Shown: positions 1 to 8,964 of the stretch, in pieces | Position numbering within the stretch: position 1 is the first letter of the stretch | Layout of the letters: the number at the start of each line of letters is the position of its first letter | NCBI RefSeq assembly: GCF_012979535.1 | Contig: NZ_CP053015.1 | Span: 2,604,001 to 2,668,000 of the forward strand | DNA length: 64,000 nt | Source: Sphingomonas lacunae | Lineage (GTDB): Bacteria; Pseudomonadota; Alphaproteobacteria; Sphingomonadales; Sphingomonadaceae | Reading direction: 5' to 3' | Made by a program: the position numbers and the translations under genes | Notes under the pieces: generated by a model | The model's database searches: none | The model's input: only the letters and a program-made list of their open reading frames with translations | What the model was told of the DNA's origin: nothing

Positions 1-1
1 C

Positions 2-373
2 ATGTCCGGCGGCGTCGCTTATGTCTATGATGAGGACGGCCTGTTCCGTCAGCGGTGCAACATGGCGATGGTCGATGTCGAAGCCATCACACCTGATCCG
101 GACGATGTCGAAGGCACCGGCCGGCCGCAGCAACGAGCGGTCAATGTCCATGACCTCGGCATGGGCGATCCGCTCTATCACAGCGCCGAGCGACTTCGCG
201 TCCTTCTCGAACGCCATCACCTCTACACCGGGAGCAAGCGCGCCCGGGCGATCCTTGATGATTGGCAGGGTGCCCTCACCCGCTTCGTCAAGGTGATGCC
301 GCGCGATTATGCCCGGGCACTGAAACAGCTGGAGGCCGAACGCCTCTCCGCTGGCATCGCTGCCGCCGAATAA
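2..373 (+). CDS. gltB: Glutamate synthase large subunit, C-terminal fragment
   Basis: Only the last 123 codons lie in the window; the gene runs off the left edge, so the first codon is not a true start. The fragment begins in the Gly-rich [11 protein letters not shown] region of the C-terminal beta-helix domain of the NADPH-glutamate synthase alpha subunit and ends with the usual amphipathic tail that contacts the small subunit. The enzyme transfers the glutamine amide to 2-oxoglutarate in ammonia assimilation. gltD follows after 22 bases in the same direction, the usual gltBD order, which supports the call. Confidence 0.92.
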   Translation: MSGGVAYVYDEDGLFRQRCNMAMVDVEAITPDPDDVEGTGRPQQRAVNVHDLGMGDPLYHSAERLRVLLERHHLYTGSKRARAILDDWQGALTRFVKVMPRDYARALKQLEAERLSAGIAAAE

Positions 374-395
374 CGATCAGACCGGAGTAACCCCA

Positions 396-1832
396 GTGGG
401 CAAGGTAACTGGCTTTCTCGAAACCGACCGCAAGGACCGGACCTATGCCGATCCCAAGGAACGGCTGACGCACTATCGCGAATTCGTCGTGCCGCTCCCC
501 GAACCGGAGCTGAAAGCACAGGCGTCGCGCTGCATGAATTGTGGCATTCCCTATTGTCACAACGGCTGCCCGGTGAACAACATCATCCCCGACTGGAACA
601 ATCTGGTCTATGAAGGGGACTGGAAGAATGCACTCGAAGTGCTGCATTCAACCAACAACTTCCCGGAGTTCACCGGTCGCATCTGCCCTGCCCCGTGCGA
701 GGCTAGCTGCACGCTGAACATTGACGATGCACCGGTCACGATCAAGTCGATCGAATGCGCCATCGTCGACAAGGGTTGGGAAAATGGCTGGATCACGCCC
801 CAGCTGCCCAAGGCAAAGACCGGCAAGTCGGTCGCCGTCGTCGGTTCCGGCCCCGCTGGACTCGCCTGTGCGCAGCAACTCGCCCGCGCCGGCCACAGCG
901 TCACCCTGTTCGAAAAGAATGATCGGATGGGCGGCCTGCTGCGTTACGGCATTCCCGATTTCAAGATGGAAAAGCATCTTATCAACCGCCGCCTTGTCCA
1001 GATGGAGGCCGAAGGGGTAGAATTCCGGACCAGCACCGAAGTTGGCGTCAATGTCTCGATGGAATCGCTGCGCGCCAATTTCGACGCCATTGTCATGGCT
1101 GGCGGTGCCGAACAGCCGCGCACGCTCGACATACCCGGCTATGAAATGCCCGGCGTTCGCCTTGCGATGGAATTCCTGACACAACAGAATAAGCGCAACG
1201 CCGGCGACGATGAAGTGCGCGCCGCACCGCGCGGTTCGATCACGGCGACCGGCAAGCATGTCATCGTCATTGGCGGTGGCGACACGGGCTCGGACTGCGT
1301 CGGCACGTCCAACCGCCAGGGTGCGGCGTCGGTCACCCAGATCGAGATCATGCCCAAGCCCCCTGCCAAGGAAGACAAGGCGCTGAGCTGGCCCAACTGG
1401 CCGCTCAAGCTGCGCACCTCTTCGAGTCATGAGGAAGGCTGCGATCGCGACTGGTCGATCCTGACCAAGCGCGTCGTCGGCACCAACGGCGTCGTCGAAG
1501 GGTTGGAATGCGTCCGGGTCGAATGGGTCAACGGCCAGATGCAGGAAATTCCGGGCAGCACCTTCACGCTCAAGGCTGACCTCATCTTCCTCGCCATGGG
1601 TTTCGTCGGCCCGCGCAAGACAGGCATGCTCGATCAGTCTGGTGTCGCGCTTGATGCACGAGGCAATGTCGCAGCCAATGTCATTGATTATGCCACCAAT
1701 CAGCCGGGCATATTCTCCTGTGGTGACATGCGGCGCGGTCAGAGCCTTGTCGTCTGGGCCATTCGTGAAGGGCGTCAATGTGCCCGCGCGGTTGACCTGC
1801 ATCTGATGGGAACCAGCGATCTGCCGCGTTGA
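396..1832 (+). CDS. gltD: Glutamate synthase small subunit
   Basis: A 478-residue protein that feeds electrons from NADPH to the large subunit. The N-terminal iron-sulfur region has Cys46, Cys49, Cys54 and Cys58 followed by Cys97, Cys101 and Cys105. A first Rossmann motif ([12 protein letters not shown], near residue 150) binds FAD and a second ([11 protein letters not shown], near 290) binds NADPH. The start is GTG, preceded by CGGAG at a normal distance; no ATG fits as well. Length and domain order are normal for the family. It is translated just behind gltB and probably from the same transcript. Confidence 0.95.
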   Translation: MGKVTGFLETDRKDRTYADPKERLTHYREFVVPLPEPELKAQASRCMNCGIPYCHNGCPVNNIIPDWNNLVYEGDWKNALEVLHSTNNFPEFTGRICPAPCEASCTLNIDDAPVTIKSIECAIVDKGWENGWITPQLPKAKTGKSVAVVGSGPAGLACAQQLARAGHSVTLFEKNDRMGGLLRYGIPDFKMEKHLINRRLVQMEAEGVEFRTSTEVGVNVSMESLRANFDAIVMAGGAEQPRTLDIPGYEMPGVRLAMEFLTQQNKRNAGDDEVRAAPRGSITATGKHVIVIGGGDTGSDCVGTSNRQGAASVTQIEIMPKPPAKEDKALSWPNWPLKLRTSSSHEEGCDRDWSILTKRVVGTNGVVEGLECVRVEWVNGQMQEIPGSTFTLKADLIFLAMGFVGPRKTGMLDQSGVALDARGNVAANVIDYATNQPGIFSCGDMRRGQSLVVWAIREGRQCARAVDLHLMGTSDLPR

Positions 1833-1898
1833 TGGCGGTCAATGAACCACCGCAGTAGCACTGTATCCGGGACACAACCGGGCAGCGGAGGGAAGAGA

Positions 1899-3140
1899 GT
1901 GAGCAGCCAGCATTTTGACGTGATCATCGTCGGCGCGGGCCATGGCGGTGCCAACACCGCCATCCAGTTGCGCCAAAAGGAGTTTGCCGGGAGCATCGCC
2001 ATCATCGGCGACGAGCCCGAACTCCCTTATGAGCGTCCGCCACTCTCCAAGGAATATTTTGCCGGCGAAAAGGAGTTCGCCCGCATCCAGATCCGCCCTG
2101 AACAATTCTGGGTGGACAAGCAGGTAACGATGATTCTCAACACGCGGATCACATCGGTTGATCCTGCGGGCCATGCCATCACCGCTGCAGATGGCCGCAA
2201 CTTCTCCTATGGCAAGCTGGTCTGGGCAACCGGTGGAGCACCCCGCATGCTCCCGATTCCGGGCGGCGATCTGCCCGGCGTGCAAGGCGTGCGCACTCGC
2301 GCCGATGCCGACACCATGAAGGCAGCAGCAGAAACCGCACAGCAGGTGGTCGTCATCGGTGGCGGTTATATCGGGCTTGAAGCGGCCGCCGTCCTTTCCA
2401 AGGCTGGCAAGAAGGTCATCCTGCTCGAAGCATTGGATCGCGTCCTCGCCCGGGTTGCCGGAGAACAACTGTCGCGCTTCTTCGAAGCCGACCATCGCGC
2501 CCATGGTGTTGACATCCGTCTCGGCGTCTCGGTCGCCGCGATTGAAGGGAATGAACGGGTTACCGGCGTCCGCTTGGCAGACGACAGCGTCATTCCGGCC
2601 GACCTGGTCATTGTCGGCATCGGTATCGTCCCCGCCGTCGCCCCGCTGATCGATGCCGGTGCGCAGGGTGGAAATGGCGTTAATGTGGATGAATATTGCC
2701 GGACTAGCCTGGCTGACGTCTATGCGGTGGGCGACTGCGCCGCCCATGCCAACGGCTTTGCCGATGGTGCCACCATCCGCCTCGAATCGGTCCAGAACGC
2801 CAATGATCAGGGCAGCACCGTTGCCAAGCATATCGTCGGGCTCGAAGAACCCTATAAGGCCCTGCCCTGGTTCTGGTCGAACCAGTATGACCTCAAGCTT
2901 CAGACCGCCGGATTGTCCACCGGCCATGACGCTGCCATCCTGCGTGGTGATCCGGCAACCCGCAGCTTCTCGGTTGTCTACACCAAGGCGGGCCGGGTCA
3001 TCGCCATCGATTGCGTTAACGCCACCAAGGATTATGTCCAGGGACGCAATCTCGTCACGGCCGGCGTCATTGCCAGTGCCGCGGATCTCGCTAACGCCGA
3101 ATTGCCGCTCAAAGATCTGATCCCCCCACCATCCGGCTGA
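1899..3140 (+). CDS. FAD-dependent ferredoxin/rubredoxin reductase
   Basis: About 413 residues with the pyridine nucleotide-disulfide oxidoreductase fold: an N-terminal FAD motif ([10 protein letters not shown]), a middle NAD(P)H motif ([14 protein letters not shown]) and a C-terminal FAD contact (YAVGDCAAH), then a reductase C-terminal domain. This is the type that passes electrons from NAD(P)H to a [2Fe-2S] ferredoxin or rubredoxin for P450s or ring hydroxylases. The frame is open from an ATG at 1842, but a GTG at 1899 has a strong GGAGGGAAG site just upstream and starts directly at the FAD-binding strand, so I prefer it. No ferredoxin or oxygenase gene lies nearby, so its partner is unknown. 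Confidence 0.85.
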   Translation: MSSQHFDVIIVGAGHGGANTAIQLRQKEFAGSIAIIGDEPELPYERPPLSKEYFAGEKEFARIQIRPEQFWVDKQVTMILNTRITSVDPAGHAITAADGRNFSYGKLVWATGGAPRMLPIPGGDLPGVQGVRTRADADTMKAAAETAQQVVVIGGGYIGLEAAAVLSKAGKKVILLEALDRVLARVAGEQLSRFFEADHRAHGVDIRLGVSVAAIEGNERVTGVRLADDSVIPADLVIVGIGIVPAVAPLIDAGAQGGNGVNVDEYCRTSLADVYAVGDCAAHANGFADGATIRLESVQNANDQGSTVAKHIVGLEEPYKALPWFWSNQYDLKLQTAGLSTGHDAAILRGDPATRSFSVVYTKAGRVIAIDCVNATKDYVQGRNLVTAGVIASAADLANAELPLKDLIPPPSG

Positions 3141-3174
3141 TCACTGATTTTTTGTCGATGGCCACACCGCGCCT

Positions 3175-3210
3175 TTGACATTCCGTTAATAATGGCACTA
3201 TAGATGCCAT
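3175..3210 (+). promoter_or_regulatory. Promoter with TetR-type operator (site 1)
   Basis: TTGACA at 3175-3180 and TATAGA at 3199-3204 form a strong sigma70-like promoter with an 18-base spacer. The -10 box sits in the middle of a perfect inverted repeat, ATGGCA-N7-TGCCAT, at 3192-3210. The core TGGCA-N7-TGCCA (3193-3209) recurs at 8108 and, with one mismatch, at 13583 and 8897. The position fits a repressor that blocks polymerase; the TetR protein encoded at 8229 is the obvious candidate (inference). Confidence 0.75.
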
Positions 3211-3257
3211 AACGCTGCTACTCGGGGGGCAGTAAGGCAGTCGACGGGGAGGAGCCC

Positions 3258-4529
3258 ATGTCCGTACGAACTGCGATCGTCTCTACGGCGGCGGGCTATT
3301 GGACCAGCGCCGCCGGAGAGACCCACCGGCGCAAGGCAGCGGAACGCGAACGCAAAACCAGCGGCGCTCCGCACCTCGTCGATGCCTTCATTGATCCTGC
3401 CGATCCCTACACGCTGCTGCTGCTCCAGCTTTTGCCCGCCTTTGCCGCGCGCTATGCGGTGCAGATCCAGCCTTGGCTGGTCGGCCCTCCGGACGATGCC
3501 GCTGCGCCGGAACGCGGCCTGCTCGCGGATTGGTCACGCAAGGATGCTGGCTTGCTCGCAGCGCGTGCCGGACTTGTGTTTGACCCCAATCTGCCCACCC
3601 CATCGGCAGACGCGGTGAGCGCGGCGATGGCGCGCATCGCTGCCGGCCTGGACCAACCAGATTGGCTGGATGACATAACCGCGATTGTCACGGCCCTATG
3701 GAATCATCGTCCCCTCCCAGCGGGCCCCGCCAGTGATGGGATTCCAGCCGTCATGGCCGGCAACGCACGGCGTGAGGCGGTTGGCCATTATCTTGGGGGC
3801 GTGCTGCATTATGGAGGCGAACATTATTGGGGCATTGATCGCTTGCACTACCTCGAAAGCCGGTTGACCGATCTCGGCCTCAACCGCGATGGCCCGAACA
3901 CCGCGCCACTTTACGCGCCGCCACCAGACAGCGCCGGCCCTGTCGGTACGCCAAAGGGTGGTGTCATTCATTGGTATCCCAGCTTCCGCAGCCCCTATAC
4001 TTGGATTTCGGCCAGCCGCGTCAAGGCGTTGGCCGATGCCCATGGCGCAGAACTGAAAATCCGCTTTGTCCTGCCGATGGTCATGCGCAGCCTGCCGGTG
4101 CCCAAGGCCAAGCGCAAATATATCACGCTGGACACAGCGCGAGAGGCCCGCCGCCTCGGCATTGCCTTTGGCAAGGTGGCCGATCCGGTCGGTGCCCCTG
4201 TGGAACGCGGCTATTCGCTGATGCCTTGGGCGAAAGCCCAAGGGCGCGGCTTTGAACTGGCCGAATCCTTCCTGCGCGGCGCCTTTTCGATGGGCATTGA
4301 TGCCGGCAGCGATTCCGGCCTCAAACGCATCGTCACCATGGCTGGCCTCGACTGGAAAGAGGCCAAATCGCTCGTTGGCAATGATGAGTGGCGATCAGAG
4401 GCCGAAGCCAATCGGGAAGAAATGGTCCGCCTTGGCTTATGGGGCGTACCCAGTTTCCGGGTCGGCGACACTGCAGTATGGGGACAGGACCGCCTCTGGG
4501 TGATCGATCAGGCGCTCCGCAACCAATAA
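3258..4529 (+). CDS. Tandem DsbA/HCCA-isomerase-like thioredoxin-fold protein
   Basis: A 423-residue protein made of two diverged copies of the thioredoxin fold with helical insert seen in 2-hydroxychromene-2-carboxylate isomerases, kappa glutathione transferases and DsbA. The second copy, from about residue 235 (VIHWYPSFRSPYTWIS), is the better conserved and ends with the family signature GLWGVPSFRVGD. The first copy starts near residue 38 (HLVDAFIDPADPYTLLLL). No CxxC motif is visible, so a disulfide oxidoreductase role is unlikely; a glutathione-dependent isomerase or transferase role is more plausible. There is no signal peptide, so it should be cytosolic. The start has GGGGAGGA upstream. 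It lies behind operator site 1 and probably belongs to the sulfatase regulon; the substrate is unknown. Confidence 0.75.
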   Translation: MSVRTAIVSTAAGYWTSAAGETHRRKAAERERKTSGAPHLVDAFIDPADPYTLLLLQLLPAFAARYAVQIQPWLVGPPDDAAAPERGLLADWSRKDAGLLAARAGLVFDPNLPTPSADAVSAAMARIAAGLDQPDWLDDITAIVTALWNHRPLPAGPASDGIPAVMAGNARREAVGHYLGGVLHYGGEHYWGIDRLHYLESRLTDLGLNRDGPNTAPLYAPPPDSAGPVGTPKGGVIHWYPSFRSPYTWISASRVKALADAHGAELKIRFVLPMVMRSLPVPKAKRKYITLDTAREARRLGIAFGKVADPVGAPVERGYSLMPWAKAQGRGFELAESFLRGAFSMGIDAGSDSGLKRIVTMAGLDWKEAKSLVGNDEWRSEAEANREEMVRLGLWGVPSFRVGDTAVWGQDRLWVIDQALRNQ

Positions 4530-4539
4530 GGTCCGGACA

Positions 4540-4570
4540 ACGGGGGCGTTGTGATCTACACCACCCCCGT
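4540..4570. terminator. Hairpin between convergent genes
   Basis: An imperfect inverted repeat with ACGGGGG and CCCCCGT as outer arms lies between the stop codons of the thioredoxin-fold gene (+) and the sulfatase gene (-). There is no clear T-run on either side. It could stop transcription from both directions, but the evidence is structural only. Confidence 0.4.
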
Positions 4571-4586
4571 GCCCAGTCAGTCCCGC

Positions 4587-6266
4587 TCAGTTGGTCCAGA
4601 TGATATAATCCTGCCCGGCCTCCCAAGGCGCATTGAGCGGCACATCAACGCGAACTGGTGCCTCGACAAGCCCGGGCCAAAGCGGCTTGGGCAGACCCCG
4701 GTTCTGCGCCTCGATCATGGCGCGCATCTGCGCCACCCGCTCGGGCTCAGCGGCCGACAGGTCGCGCTGTTCGGTCGGATCATCCGCCAGATTGTAGAGC
4801 CAGGCCTGCTGCGAGCCCCGTCCAATCTGCAACTTCCAGTCACCCAGTCGAACCGCTCGATAATCCCCTGAACGCCAGAACAGCGGCGCGACGCGCGGCT
4901 GTGCCGGCAGTCCGGGTACAATGCCACCCAACAGATTGACGCCGTCCATTGCCCGATCCGATGGCATGGTTGCGCCCGTCACGCCGGCGATGGTTGCGAA
5001 CATGTCGACATGGCTGGCGGGCGCAGGGGCACGGGTTCCGGCTGCAATGCGTCCTGGCCAGCGGACAAAGAAGGGCACCCGGATTCCACCTTCGAAAAAG
5101 CTCGCCTTCCATCCACGGAAAGGAAGATTGGATTCCTTGATCCCGGTGTACCATGCTCCGCCATTGTCGCTGGTAAAGATGACCAGCGTATTTTCATCAA
5201 GCCCCTGTGCCTTCAGCTCCTTCATCACGTCACCGATGCGCCGGTCCAGTTGGCGGATCATCGCCGCATAGACACGGATGGTCGGGTCGCTGATATGACC
5301 CAGTGCATCATAATCCTCGCGCGTCGCCTGCAATGGAGTGTGCGGCGCGTTATAGGCCAGATACATGAAGAACGGCCGGTTCTTGTTCGCTCGAATTGCT
5401 TCAATCGCATTGTCGGTCAGATAATCGGTCATATGCCCCTTGGGCTCAAACCGCTGTCCGTTGTTGTACTGGACCGCATAGGGAAGGTTCGGCCACAGAA
5501 AGCTGTCGATCGGGTCCCAAGGCAATTTGGCATTGACCACATTGGGGTCGTCTTCGGGCAGGAACATCGAACCGCCAGCCCGGAAGCCCAGGGATTCATC
5601 AAAACCCTGGGCATGCGGGGCCAGCGCGTCTGTTTCGCCCAGGTGCCATTTGCCGAGATGGATCGTGTGATAACCGCGCGCCTGGAGCGATTCGGCGATG
5701 GTGATTTCGCTGGATGGCACCCCCATTTGCTGGCTGGGGATGACATTGTGGTTCAGATCCTCACGGAAAACCACCGGAACCGGGCCATTGCCAACCCCAT
5801 GGGAAACCGTCGCGGCAAAGCTTGGCGGAATTCCCGTGAACTCAAACCCAAAGCGCGTCGGATAACGTCCGGTCATCATCGCCGCTCGCGACGGGGAACA
5901 GGTGGCGTTGCCGGCATACCCCTGGGTAAAGTCCACCCCCTCGCGGGCCAGCGCGTCGATATTGGGGGTTGGCACAGTGCCATTGGCAATCCCGCCACCA
6001 TTCCAGGTCAGGTCATTATAGCCCAGATCGTCAACCACGATCAGGACGACATTGGGTGGACGCTCTCCGCTCGGCGGGGTTGCCGGACCGCTCTGCCAGG
6101 CAATGTCCTGATAATCGGCTATCGGATCGCGGATGTTGGAAATCATCCCCGGAATGCCGCGCTTGGCCGCCCAGGCCACAGTTTCCTGAGGGAAGGCAAA
6201 ACGCAGAACACCGCCGGTCACCACCAGAGCGCCCAGCACACCCGCTGCTATCCACCGCTTCTTCAT
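4587..6266 (-). CDS. Type I sulfatase (formylglycine-dependent), exported
   Basis: A 559-residue sulfatase. The N-terminus (MKKRWIAAGVLGALVVTGGV) is a signal peptide or signal anchor, so it acts outside the cytoplasm. The metal-binding strand VVLIVVDDLGYND follows near residue 73, then the signature CSPSR at 123-127, where Cys123 is converted to the catalytic formylglycine. GKWHLG, YLAYNAPHTPL and FTSDNGG supply the other active-site residues. The substrate cannot be read from the sequence; the family covers aryl, steroid and carbohydrate sulfate esters. It is the last gene of a leftward operon (8081 to 4587) behind the DUF2855 gene, with a 38-base gap, under operator site 2. A formylglycine-generating enzyme is encoded close by at 9659. 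Confidence 0.9.
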   Translation of the reverse strand: MKKRWIAAGVLGALVVTGGVLRFAFPQETVAWAAKRGIPGMISNIRDPIADYQDIAWQSGPATPPSGERPPNVVLIVVDDLGYNDLTWNGGGIANGTVPTPNIDALAREGVDFTQGYAGNATCSPSRAAMMTGRYPTRFGFEFTGIPPSFAATVSHGVGNGPVPVVFREDLNHNVIPSQQMGVPSSEITIAESLQARGYHTIHLGKWHLGETDALAPHAQGFDESLGFRAGGSMFLPEDDPNVVNAKLPWDPIDSFLWPNLPYAVQYNNGQRFEPKGHMTDYLTDNAIEAIRANKNRPFFMYLAYNAPHTPLQATREDYDALGHISDPTIRVYAAMIRQLDRRIGDVMKELKAQGLDENTLVIFTSDNGGAWYTGIKESNLPFRGWKASFFEGGIRVPFFVRWPGRIAAGTRAPAPASHVDMFATIAGVTGATMPSDRAMDGVNLLGGIVPGLPAQPRVAPLFWRSGDYRAVRLGDWKLQIGRGSQQAWLYNLADDPTEQRDLSAAEPERVAQMRAMIEAQNRGLPKPLWPGLVEAPVRVDVPLNAPWEAGQDYIIWTN

Positions 6267-6304
6267 CGCCCGCTCTCTCCCTCGTCTGTCGCTCTAGTTG
6301 TCCG

Positions 6305-7390
6305 TCAATTGAATGACAGGATCAATCCCTCGTCGGGCGGAACCCGGCCATGCACCATGGCGTCATAGGCCGCCGCCACCGCCTCCCCGCCCGCACTGCT
6401 GCGGATGCGCAATGTCGTGGCAATCTTCGGCAGAAAGGCGAGATTGGCCTCCAGCACCTTGCGATCGACCACGCCGGGTCCCCAGTCAGACTGCCGTTTG
6501 GCGATCTGTCCGGGCGCGAAAAAGAATTGCGGCTTGGCCCCAGGCAGTTCCCCTTCAGGCCCCGTTGCCTGCCAATGGGTCGCGCCCACAGTGATGCTCG
6601 CCTTCATTTGCTCGCCAAAGCGATGGTGCAACCGGCTCCGCAAAGCCGCATCGCCCGCCATGTCGACATAGGCGGTGGGCACCGCAGCATCGAGGCTCTC
6701 CGCAGCCTCATAGGTCAGTACCTGGTCATAGAGGCCGAGCCCCTCGGTGAAGGCCTTGTTGCCAGGACTGGTCAGGCCGATCACCCGGATGGCGCGTCCC
6801 GCCAACTCGCGTACATAATGGGCAGCGGCAAAGCCGGTCTTGGACGATGCACTGCCGATTATCACCTGTTCGGCGCCGAAATGGCCATTGTCCTCCAGAT
6901 AATCGCCAATCACCCAGCCGGTGAACAAGAGCGGAAACAACAGGCTGCGCTGGTCGGCAAAAGCCTGCATCGCCGGAGGATCATCATTGGTTCGCTGGTA
7001 CTGGTTATAGACCGCCGCCATGGCCGCCCGGTGCGGCGCGCCATCGGTAAAGCCACGCTCCGATACCTTGACCGGTTGCATCACCCAGTCTGACGCCATT
7101 GGCAGGAAGCCCCAGATGCGCGTGCCGACCGGAACCTCGGCATGGCGGCTTTCGCTGACCTCGGCGAAGCCCCAGACAGGCACGATGCCCCACGCCTCGC
7201 CGCCCGGTGCCGGATAGAACGTCCAATACCCAATGGTGTTGCCGGTCAATGCATAGCTGATGTTGTTGGCGGTCAGCGCCCAGCGCCCGACGCGCACCCG
7301 CACTTCGCCCTCGGCCAGCGGCCGCTCCTCAATCTCGGCCAGTTCGGCGGTGGTGATGGCGTCGCGCCTCACTTGCAGCAACTGTGTCAT
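6305..7390 (-). CDS. DUF2855 family protein
   Basis: About 361 residues. It resembles the DUF2855 family, which is distantly like medium-chain dehydrogenases in its N-terminal GroES-like part (LTANNISYALTGNTIGYWTFYP) and in a central nucleotide-fold segment (VIIGSASSKTGFAAA). No biochemical role is established for the family that I know of. The ATG at 7390 has GGGGAG five bases upstream and is a better start than the TTG at 7408. It sits between the membrane protein at 7452 and the sulfatase at 4587 in a tight leftward operon, so it probably acts on what the sulfatase releases, or on a detoxification product of it (inference). Confidence 0.75.
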   Translation of the reverse strand: MTQLLQVRRDAITTAELAEIEERPLAEGEVRVRVGRWALTANNISYALTGNTIGYWTFYPAPGGEAWGIVPVWGFAEVSESRHAEVPVGTRIWGFLPMASDWVMQPVKVSERGFTDGAPHRAAMAAVYNQYQRTNDDPPAMQAFADQRSLLFPLLFTGWVIGDYLEDNGHFGAEQVIIGSASSKTGFAAAHYVRELAGRAIRVIGLTSPGNKAFTEGLGLYDQVLTYEAAESLDAAVPTAYVDMAGDAALRSRLHHRFGEQMKASITVGATHWQATGPEGELPGAKPQFFFAPGQIAKRQSDWGPGVVDRKVLEANLAFLPKIATTLRIRSSAGGEAVAAAYDAMVHGRVPPDEGLILSFN

Positions 7391-7451
7391 ATGCTCTCCC
7401 CATCGCAAAGGTGCGCCATCATGACAGCGAAGCGGTCAAAACGATAGGGCA

Positions 7452-8081
7452 TCAACCGGCGCTGAGCAGTGCGATGTGCGTCAACGCCGCCAACAGCGCG
7501 AGCACCAGCGCCACTGTCACCCGGGGGCTGGCGTAAAAGGCGAACATGCGCTGCGTCGGAAAGGAAAAGGTGGCGTCAAGACCGAGCATCTTGGCCGGAT
7601 GGGCGGCCCGGAATTCCGGTGCACTGGCCAAACGGATCATATCCCGGCGGCTGCGATACCGCATTGTGCCGAACAGCGTCCAACCCGGATCAGCCGGCGT
7701 GTTCCAGGCGTCGATATATCCTGCGACCTTGCGCCCGACGAAGACGGGATGGCCGCCCCGGCGAAACAACTGCCCGGTGAACCGGTCCGAGTATCGCCGC
7801 AACCAGGTCATGCCGCTGGCGACTTCGCCTGTGTCGGGGTGGGAGATGTCACCGGGATGGGCCCGCACCATGTTGAGCATGACAAATTCATGCCCGTCAT
7901 CAGCCTCCAGAAAGGCGCGCATCACGGCAGGATCATTGCCGCTTTCGTGCAGCCTGTCGCCAACCTGCGCCAGGAAAGCGTCAATTTCTGTCTGGCTCAG
8001 CGGTCGACGCAGGCCATCGTAGAAAAGGCGGAAGGCCAGATAGAGCAGCGCCGCCACGGCCCAGGGAACCCAAACAGCCAT
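7452..8081 (-). CDS. Membrane-anchored DUF1330-like alpha/beta-barrel protein
   Basis: About 209 residues with a hydrophobic helix at each end (AVWVPWAVAALLYLAF and VTVALVLALLAALTHIALL) and a soluble middle domain. The middle (FVMLNMVRAHP through DMIRLASAPEFRAAHPAK) looks like a DUF1330 or ferredoxin-like dimeric barrel. The family assignment is tentative and the function unknown. The start at 8081 is chosen because GAGGGAGAG lies at proper spacing; the upstream ATG at 8099 has no site. It is the first gene of the leftward operon under operator site 2, 27 bases from the repeat. Confidence 0.6.
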   Translation of the reverse strand: MAVWVPWAVAALLYLAFRLFYDGLRRPLSQTEIDAFLAQVGDRLHESGNDPAVMRAFLEADDGHEFVMLNMVRAHPGDISHPDTGEVASGMTWLRRYSDRFTGQLFRRGGHPVFVGRKVAGYIDAWNTPADPGWTLFGTMRYRSRRDMIRLASAPEFRAAHPAKMLGLDATFSFPTQRMFAFYASPRVTVALVLALLAALTHIALLSAG

Positions 8082-8107
8082 TGCCAATCTCTCCCTCATC
8101 TAGTTAT

Positions 8108-8124
8108 TGGCACTATCTGTGCCA
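8108..8124. promoter_or_regulatory. TetR-type operator (site 2), divergent intergenic region
   Basis: A perfect inverted repeat TGGCAC-N5-GTGCCA, the same 17-bp TGGCA-N7-TGCCA core as site 1. It lies between the leftward operon starting at 8081 and the rightward TetR gene starting at 8229, the classical place for an operator that controls both the regulator and its targets. The centre reads GATAGT on the minus strand, a possible -10 box for the leftward operon. Confidence 0.72.
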
Positions 8125-8228
8125 TTATTGCCGGCTCTTCGCAAGAGGTACGGCCATCGCCCTTTCCTCACCGGCTGGTGCCATCTTTGCTTGACCATTC
8201 CCCTCGCCTCCGGCAGCGAGTATCTATC

Positions 8229-8864
8229 ATGTCAGAACAGACCAAGAGTGCCGGAAATCCCGCAGCCCTGGCTCAGCCTGACCGGACCGATGGCCGGCGG
8301 GAACGCAGCAAGTCGAGCCGCGCCAAGATCGTGGCGGCCATGCTCGATCTGGTCGAGCGCGGCGATGTCTCACCAAGCGCCGCTCGCGTTGCGGACCATG
8401 CCGGTGTCGGATTGCGCACGGTCTTCCGTCATTTCGACGACATGGACTCACTGTACCGCGAAATGTCGGAAGTGATCGAAAGACGCGTCCTGCCCATCAT
8501 CGCCCGCCCCTTCGCTTCTGACCGTTGGCAGGACCGCATCCTTGAACTGGCATCCCGCCGCCCGGAAGTATTCGAAGCGATCCTGCCCTTTCGCATATCA
8601 GCCAATCTGAAGCGCTATCAATCGGCCTTCCTCATGGCCGATTACATCCGCCTCCACAAAATGGAGCGGGCGTTGGTTGATGTCCATCTGCCTGAAGCGA
8701 CAAAGGCAGATGGTGATGGAGTCGAATCGCTGCATATTGCGCTCAGCTTCCAATGCTGGCGGCTGTTGCGGCATGATCAGCAACTGTCGCCCGAGGCGGC
8801 GCGGCGGGTGGTCTACCGGATGGTCGATGACATTCTTCGGAATCTGCCAGGCGGGGCTGACTGA
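8229..8864 (+). CDS. TetR/AcrR family transcriptional regulator
   Basis: A 211-residue protein. After a basic N-terminus (RRERSKSSRAKIVAAM) comes a TetR helix-turn-helix: GDVSPSAARVADHAGVGLRTVFRHFDD, about residues 45-72, with the usual TVFRHF end of the recognition helix. The C-terminal half is helical and not recognisable, as is normal for ligand-binding domains of this family. The frame is open far upstream (7476), but the ATG at 8229 is the only start that gives a family-typical length. It sits in the middle of the sulfatase locus, divergent from one operon, with four matching palindromes in local promoters, so it is probably their repressor and its ligand a sulfatase substrate or product (inference). 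Confidence 0.88.
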   Translation: MSEQTKSAGNPAALAQPDRTDGRRERSKSSRAKIVAAMLDLVERGDVSPSAARVADHAGVGLRTVFRHFDDMDSLYREMSEVIERRVLPIIARPFASDRWQDRILELASRRPEVFEAILPFRISANLKRYQSAFLMADYIRLHKMERALVDVHLPEATKADGDGVESLHIALSFQCWRLLRHDQQLSPEAARRVVYRMVDDILRNLPGGAD

Positions 8865-8896
8865 TTCCGCCTCGACGGGCTTGCCAATCAATATCT

Positions 8897-8913
8897 TGGC
8901 ATACATCATGTCA
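8897..8913. promoter_or_regulatory. Degenerate TetR-type operator (site 4)
   Basis: TGGCA-N7-TGTCA, one mismatch from the 17-bp consensus, with the same spacing. It lies 52 bases upstream of the glutathione transferase start, between the end of the TetR gene and the GST-FGE pair. It is weaker than sites 1 and 2 and could be chance, but its position upstream of the fourth transcription unit of the locus argues for it. Confidence 0.5.
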
Positions 8914-8964
8914 TAAACTGCCTGACCGGACCACCGGAGGGCTTCTTGCTGATGAGGACGCGCC

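Noticed and set aside
648..1802. A 384-codon frame antisense to gltD
   Set aside because: gltD is certain; the antisense frame has no recognisable domain and no ribosome-binding site.
5010..6368. A 452-codon frame antisense to the first sulfatase
   Set aside because: The sulfatase on the other strand has all family motifs; this frame is basic and domain-free.
7476..8228. N-terminal extension of the TetR protein (frame open from 7476)
   Set aside because: The extension is antisense to the membrane protein at 7452 and would give a 462-residue protein; TetR regulators are about 200 residues, as obtained from 8229.
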